Origin: Pelecanus crispus | Taxonomy: Eukaryota > Chordata > Aves > Pelecaniformes > Pelecanidae | Length of the DNA stretch: 64,000 bases | Assembly: GCF_030463565.1 (NCBI RefSeq) | Contig: NC_134643.1 | Span: forward strand, 214,758,583-214,822,582 | Direction: 5' to 3' | Shown here: in pieces, positions 60,501 to 64,000 of the stretch | How the letters are laid out: every line of letters begins with the position of its first letter | Position numbering within the stretch: position 1 is the first letter of the stretch | Notes under the pieces: generated by a model | The model's input: only the letters and a program-made list of their open reading frames with translations | What the model was told of the DNA's origin: nothing | Database searches by the model: none | Position numbers and translations under genes: made by a program

Positions 60501-63500
60501 TGGTTCCTATCGAGCTGCTGAAATTTCTCTCTGCTTTTTCCTACAGCTACAAATACCTTGAAGTCTTTCATGCTGGAGGCGAGATCTGAGCACAGGGTCA
60601 AACCATCAAATGGATGGGGCATGTTGCCTTGAAGCGCTTCACTTCAAAGGAAGATCTGTAGGATTCAAGCCTTGAAGGGATGTGCTGATGTTTCTGATGC
60701 TCAGAAAGTGCTTCAGGCTCAAGCGTTTATTCGTATCTGCAGTCATGGCTAGTTGGAGCCTGAAGCCTTAATTCTCTTCTAAGGAAAGTCAGAACACATG
60801 TAGGGGCTTCTCTAATTTTCTCTCTTTCTCAGTGCCTAGTGCTCTGCAATACAGATTCAGGGGGAGGGAAAGAAAATACCCATAGAAATGTTTCCATCTG
60901 CAGAAGTCCTCCTTCCATCTCCTGTCAACTTTTAGAATGAAATTTATTTAGTTGTTGGTCAAGAACAAATCTTCCTGCCAAATTTTGTCTTACTTATTTG
61001 GGAGAAAAATTTTGGGATGCTTTTTCTAAAGAAATAAAGCCTATGTTTTGTTGTAAGTTCAGCTACTTTTTCCCTAGGCAGAGTGACATATCGTCACACT
61101 TAGTCATAAAAGCAAATGCAGCTTCATTACCGTACTTGATGTTCCCCAAGATACGGTTCAAGCAGAGTGTAAATAGGCACATTTGGAAAAGTCGTATTTT
61201 CTAAGAAAGGCTCCTCTGAGTTCTTTTTTTTGAATTGGGGATAAGCAGAAAGAATGATGTTTCCATAGGTGTCCAAGTCACCCATTTTAAATAAATTTTT
61301 AAAAAGTCTGAATTCTTACATTGTTCAATTACAGATATATTTTGCCATTGTGCTGCTTTCCTCCTTTGACTGAGATCATACAGGTTGGCTTTTATGAATT
61401 CCAGACTTGACTTTGTTTTCTTGTCCAAGGTGGGCATATCATGGGATGTAACTGAGGAAGAATGACCATCATACTGTGACTGGCAGGGAAATGAGATTGA
61501 AACTTAAATAGTGACTATGTCTAGTTTTTAAATTGCTTCAGTTCAAAAAGTTGGAATATACCTAAGGGATATGATAAAAGTATGTATGTGCAGTATGGGC
61601 ATTTTTTCCCCTTTGTAGCCTCTGACCAGCAGCAGGAGCAGAAACTTAATGTCACTGATCTTATCAAAATTTGATCTTTCAAGTGGAAACTGCAGCTTTG
61701 GTGATTAAAAAAAAAAAAAACACAAAATTGCTGGGAATTCTAATGTTCCTAGTGTAGCTCTAACCAGAAAGAAAAGTCGTCTAGATCTAAACAAATTATA
61801 TATCCTAATCCAAATCCCAACTTGCTACCAAGCCTAAGAAATACCTTCTGAAGTGGAGGGAAGTGGCACTGTATGGGAGGTGGAAAATTGAAACAAAAAA
61901 AATGGGTAGGTCTGCTCTCTCCTGAAATCAGTAGCATCTGGATAGGAAACAAAGATGACTTCTAAATTCTACTATAATATAATAATTTTATAGCTGACAA
62001 CAGGGATCTGTTATGCTAGGTTTTATGCAAATGGGGACTGTAAAGCAGGCTGTATTCTGAAGAGCCTGAATGCCCAGAAGTTTGGGTGAAGGGCAGGATG
62101 GAGACAGACTGTTCAGTCCCACAAAAAATTGTATTTGGGAGCCGAGTGGTGAGCCCCTCTCCCCTTGGTGCCTGCCTGCTGCCTTACTTACAGATCTGCC
62201 CCTCCTCCCAGCTCTTTTCTTAGAAATATGCTTGTTGAGAAGTTGGGCTATTTGGTTTTGAACTGAATTATTTTTTGAACTGGTCTTCCTCTGGTGGAAA
62301 AGGGTCATTTTTACTGCACTGGGAGAACAAGTTGTAAGTTTGCACTGAATAAGGGTGGAGGATAGATCTGCCAGTCGGTCTGCTTGCTTTCGCGTGGGGT
62401 CCCCAGGGGTTGATCTCTGTCCTTTGGGGTGGCCCGGTTGGACTTGGTGGCACACAAGTTGTTGGGATTGGTGGGGTGCGTGGATGGTACGTTCTGCTGA
62501 AGCATCATGTGCTGAACCACCCCCTGGGTGGATGGTTGAATCCCAGCACTAAACTTTTGGATGTTCTTATTGCAGGATAAATTAACTCTCTGAAAGAAAG
62601 GTCTGTTCTGACCGAAATTCCCATGAATACTTCCTCTGGTGTGCATGCATCCTAGACGTCCCATGTTCATGTGCCCCAGGTAGGAGCCCCAGATGTGCCG
62701 TCATGGTGAGACCAGCCTGATGCAGAGTTCTGTAAATGTTCTTGCTGAATTTATCCTTCTGGCGCAGACCAACATCATGAAAATCTCATGGTCCCTTCGA
62801 GCACAGGTCAACAATGGGCTTGAAGAAAACCGGTCATGTAGCCTAATTACGACGTAGTTTGCAAAGGCTGATACTCCTGGGTGCTGTTTACCAGCCCTCA
62901 AGCTGCTAAGTCTCGGTGATAGTCTCGGTCTCCTCCCTTGCTCTGGAGAGATACTGTGACTGGAGGCTGCTCTGAAGCCAGGCAGCAACAGAGGTTGTCA
63001 ACACCAGACAGAAGAGTGGAAGAATATATGGATTCATCACGTTTCTTACTGCGAGGCTTGTTTTGGGCAGTGCAGCAAAGATGGTGAATGTTGTGATTTA
63101 TTTTAGAAGATGATACTTCACTGGAACATCTTTCTGGTTTGAAACTTTTAGGGCTGAGTTAATTTCAGTTGGAGGCGCAGGTAAGCTGATAGTAACGACA
63201 ATGAATCATGTTTTCTGAGAGCTTTAGAAATGATTCATAGGCGTTGAAATCTATAGCTGTTTTATGCCCATCTACTTTAATTTACACTTGCTTTTCAAAC
63301 ACTGGCTTCTTAAAAATGTATATTCTCCTTCAATTCAGACAGTGAGAGAAAGAATAATTATAGAAAATTCTAGATCCAGAGAGTTAAAAAAAAAAGCAAA
63401 GTCCTCCTTCATCTAATACCCCTTTCTGCTATTTGTTCCAATAAAGAATAAAAGTAAGACGGTGTTACATAGGCGTTAGAGCAGGGAATGGTAATCAGGA

Positions 63501-64000
63501 CTCCCAGAGCCTATTTCCAGCCACTAGCCCAGCGTGGTGGCCTGCTTTTCATTCCCCTTGATGGACTTACGCTGCAGAACTTGGAGCCAGGCATGAAGCT
63601 GAGGGGTGAAGCAGTGATTTCAGCCCTAATCTGAGACGTGAGGAAAGCAGGGTTCGGTTTTTGCCTCTGCTGCAGTTTGTGTGAATTTGCAGGAGCGGCT
63701 CAGGCATGTAAACCCTTCCAGTCCAAACCCTGGATCGGAGCAGAGAGCAGGGTGCTGGCATCCCAGCTCTGCCCAGCTCCACTAATATTGCTCAAGGCAG
63801 GGGAGAGAGGCAGAAGCGCTCAGCGTTGGTCCCTTGGGTAAGTTCATGGCTTATGCACCCATGGGTCCCTCAGTCTGGAGGCTGTCGGCCACCCGTGGTC
63901 CTGCGGCAGGCCCCGGGCAGCAATGTCTTCTGCCGGTCTGGGTGGAGCTCTGAAGTGCGATGAAGCAAATGTAGTCCCTGGTGCAGAAGGGTGCGTGTTG
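57576..64000. other. Gene-free right flank (AMOTL1 side by gene order)
   Basis: No recognisable coding exon is visible on either strand. In human the gene beyond CWC15 is AMOTL1, pointing toward it, so its 3' end would be on the minus strand here or further right. I do not see its C-terminus. Minus-strand AATAAA words occur (for example 58888-58883) but are unassigned. The flank holds an A18 run at 59592-59609, an A14 run at 61707-61720 and an unexplained minus-strand open block at 62311-62700. Confidence 0.45.

Noticed and set aside
1-64000. CRISPR array, bacterial operon, phage or toxin system
   Set aside because: No spaced palindromic repeats, ribosome-binding sites or operon layout exist; the introns and CR1 elements show vertebrate nuclear DNA.

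Overview
This window looks like nuclear DNA from a bird (another sauropsid is possible). The reasons are intron-split genes with consensus GT/AG splice sites, AATAAA poly(A) signals and CpG-island promoters. It also carries a CR1 LINE 3' end of the avian type (8081-8200), a second, reversed CR1 fragment (12733-12858) and an older CR1/L3-like LINE relic (about 36600-37190). No bacterial, plasmid or phage feature is present.

Two protein-coding genes can be read completely, and they are transcribed away from each other. ENDOD1 is on the minus strand, with coding exons at 24244-23951 and 18256-17123. It encodes a 475-residue NUC-fold endonuclease-like protein with a signal peptide and a long hydrophobic C-terminus. 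The histidine of its DRGH-type catalytic motif is replaced by leucine. CWC15 is on the plus strand, with six coding exons between 42381 and 57264. It encodes a 230-residue spliceosome-associated protein that is nearly the same as the mammalian one. Its promoter lies in a strong CpG island at about 39.5-40.5 kb.

Layout: 1 to about 7 kb is T-rich, gene-free DNA, tentatively the 3' UTR or downstream flank of SESN3, the expected left neighbour (inference). From 5.6 to 9 kb GC-rich blocks alternate with a CR1 end and an AT-rich candidate conserved element. From 9.3 to 13.4 kb there is intergenic DNA with the reversed CR1. The GC-rich 13.5-17.1 kb stretch is probably the ENDOD1 3' UTR, followed by ENDOD1 itself at 17.1-24.6 kb. 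From 24.7 to 39.5 kb is a 15 kb gene-free spacer holding a probable ERV-type solo LTR and the old LINE. CWC15 fills 39.8-57.6 kb. From 57.6 to 64 kb no recognised gene is visible; AMOTL1 would be the expected neighbour on the minus strand beyond it.

The order ENDOD1-CWC15 matches human 11q21. The KDM4D, KDM4E and SRSF8 retrogenes that sit between these genes in mammals are not seen here, as expected for a non-mammal. The two genes are not known to work together: one is a secretory or membrane-associated nuclease-like protein, the other a core splicing factor. I found no convincing undescribed multi-gene system. The most useful leads are the altered ENDOD1 active site, the G-quadruplex-prone hexamer array beside the CWC15 promoter, several candidate conserved noncoding elements and a few unexplained open frames.
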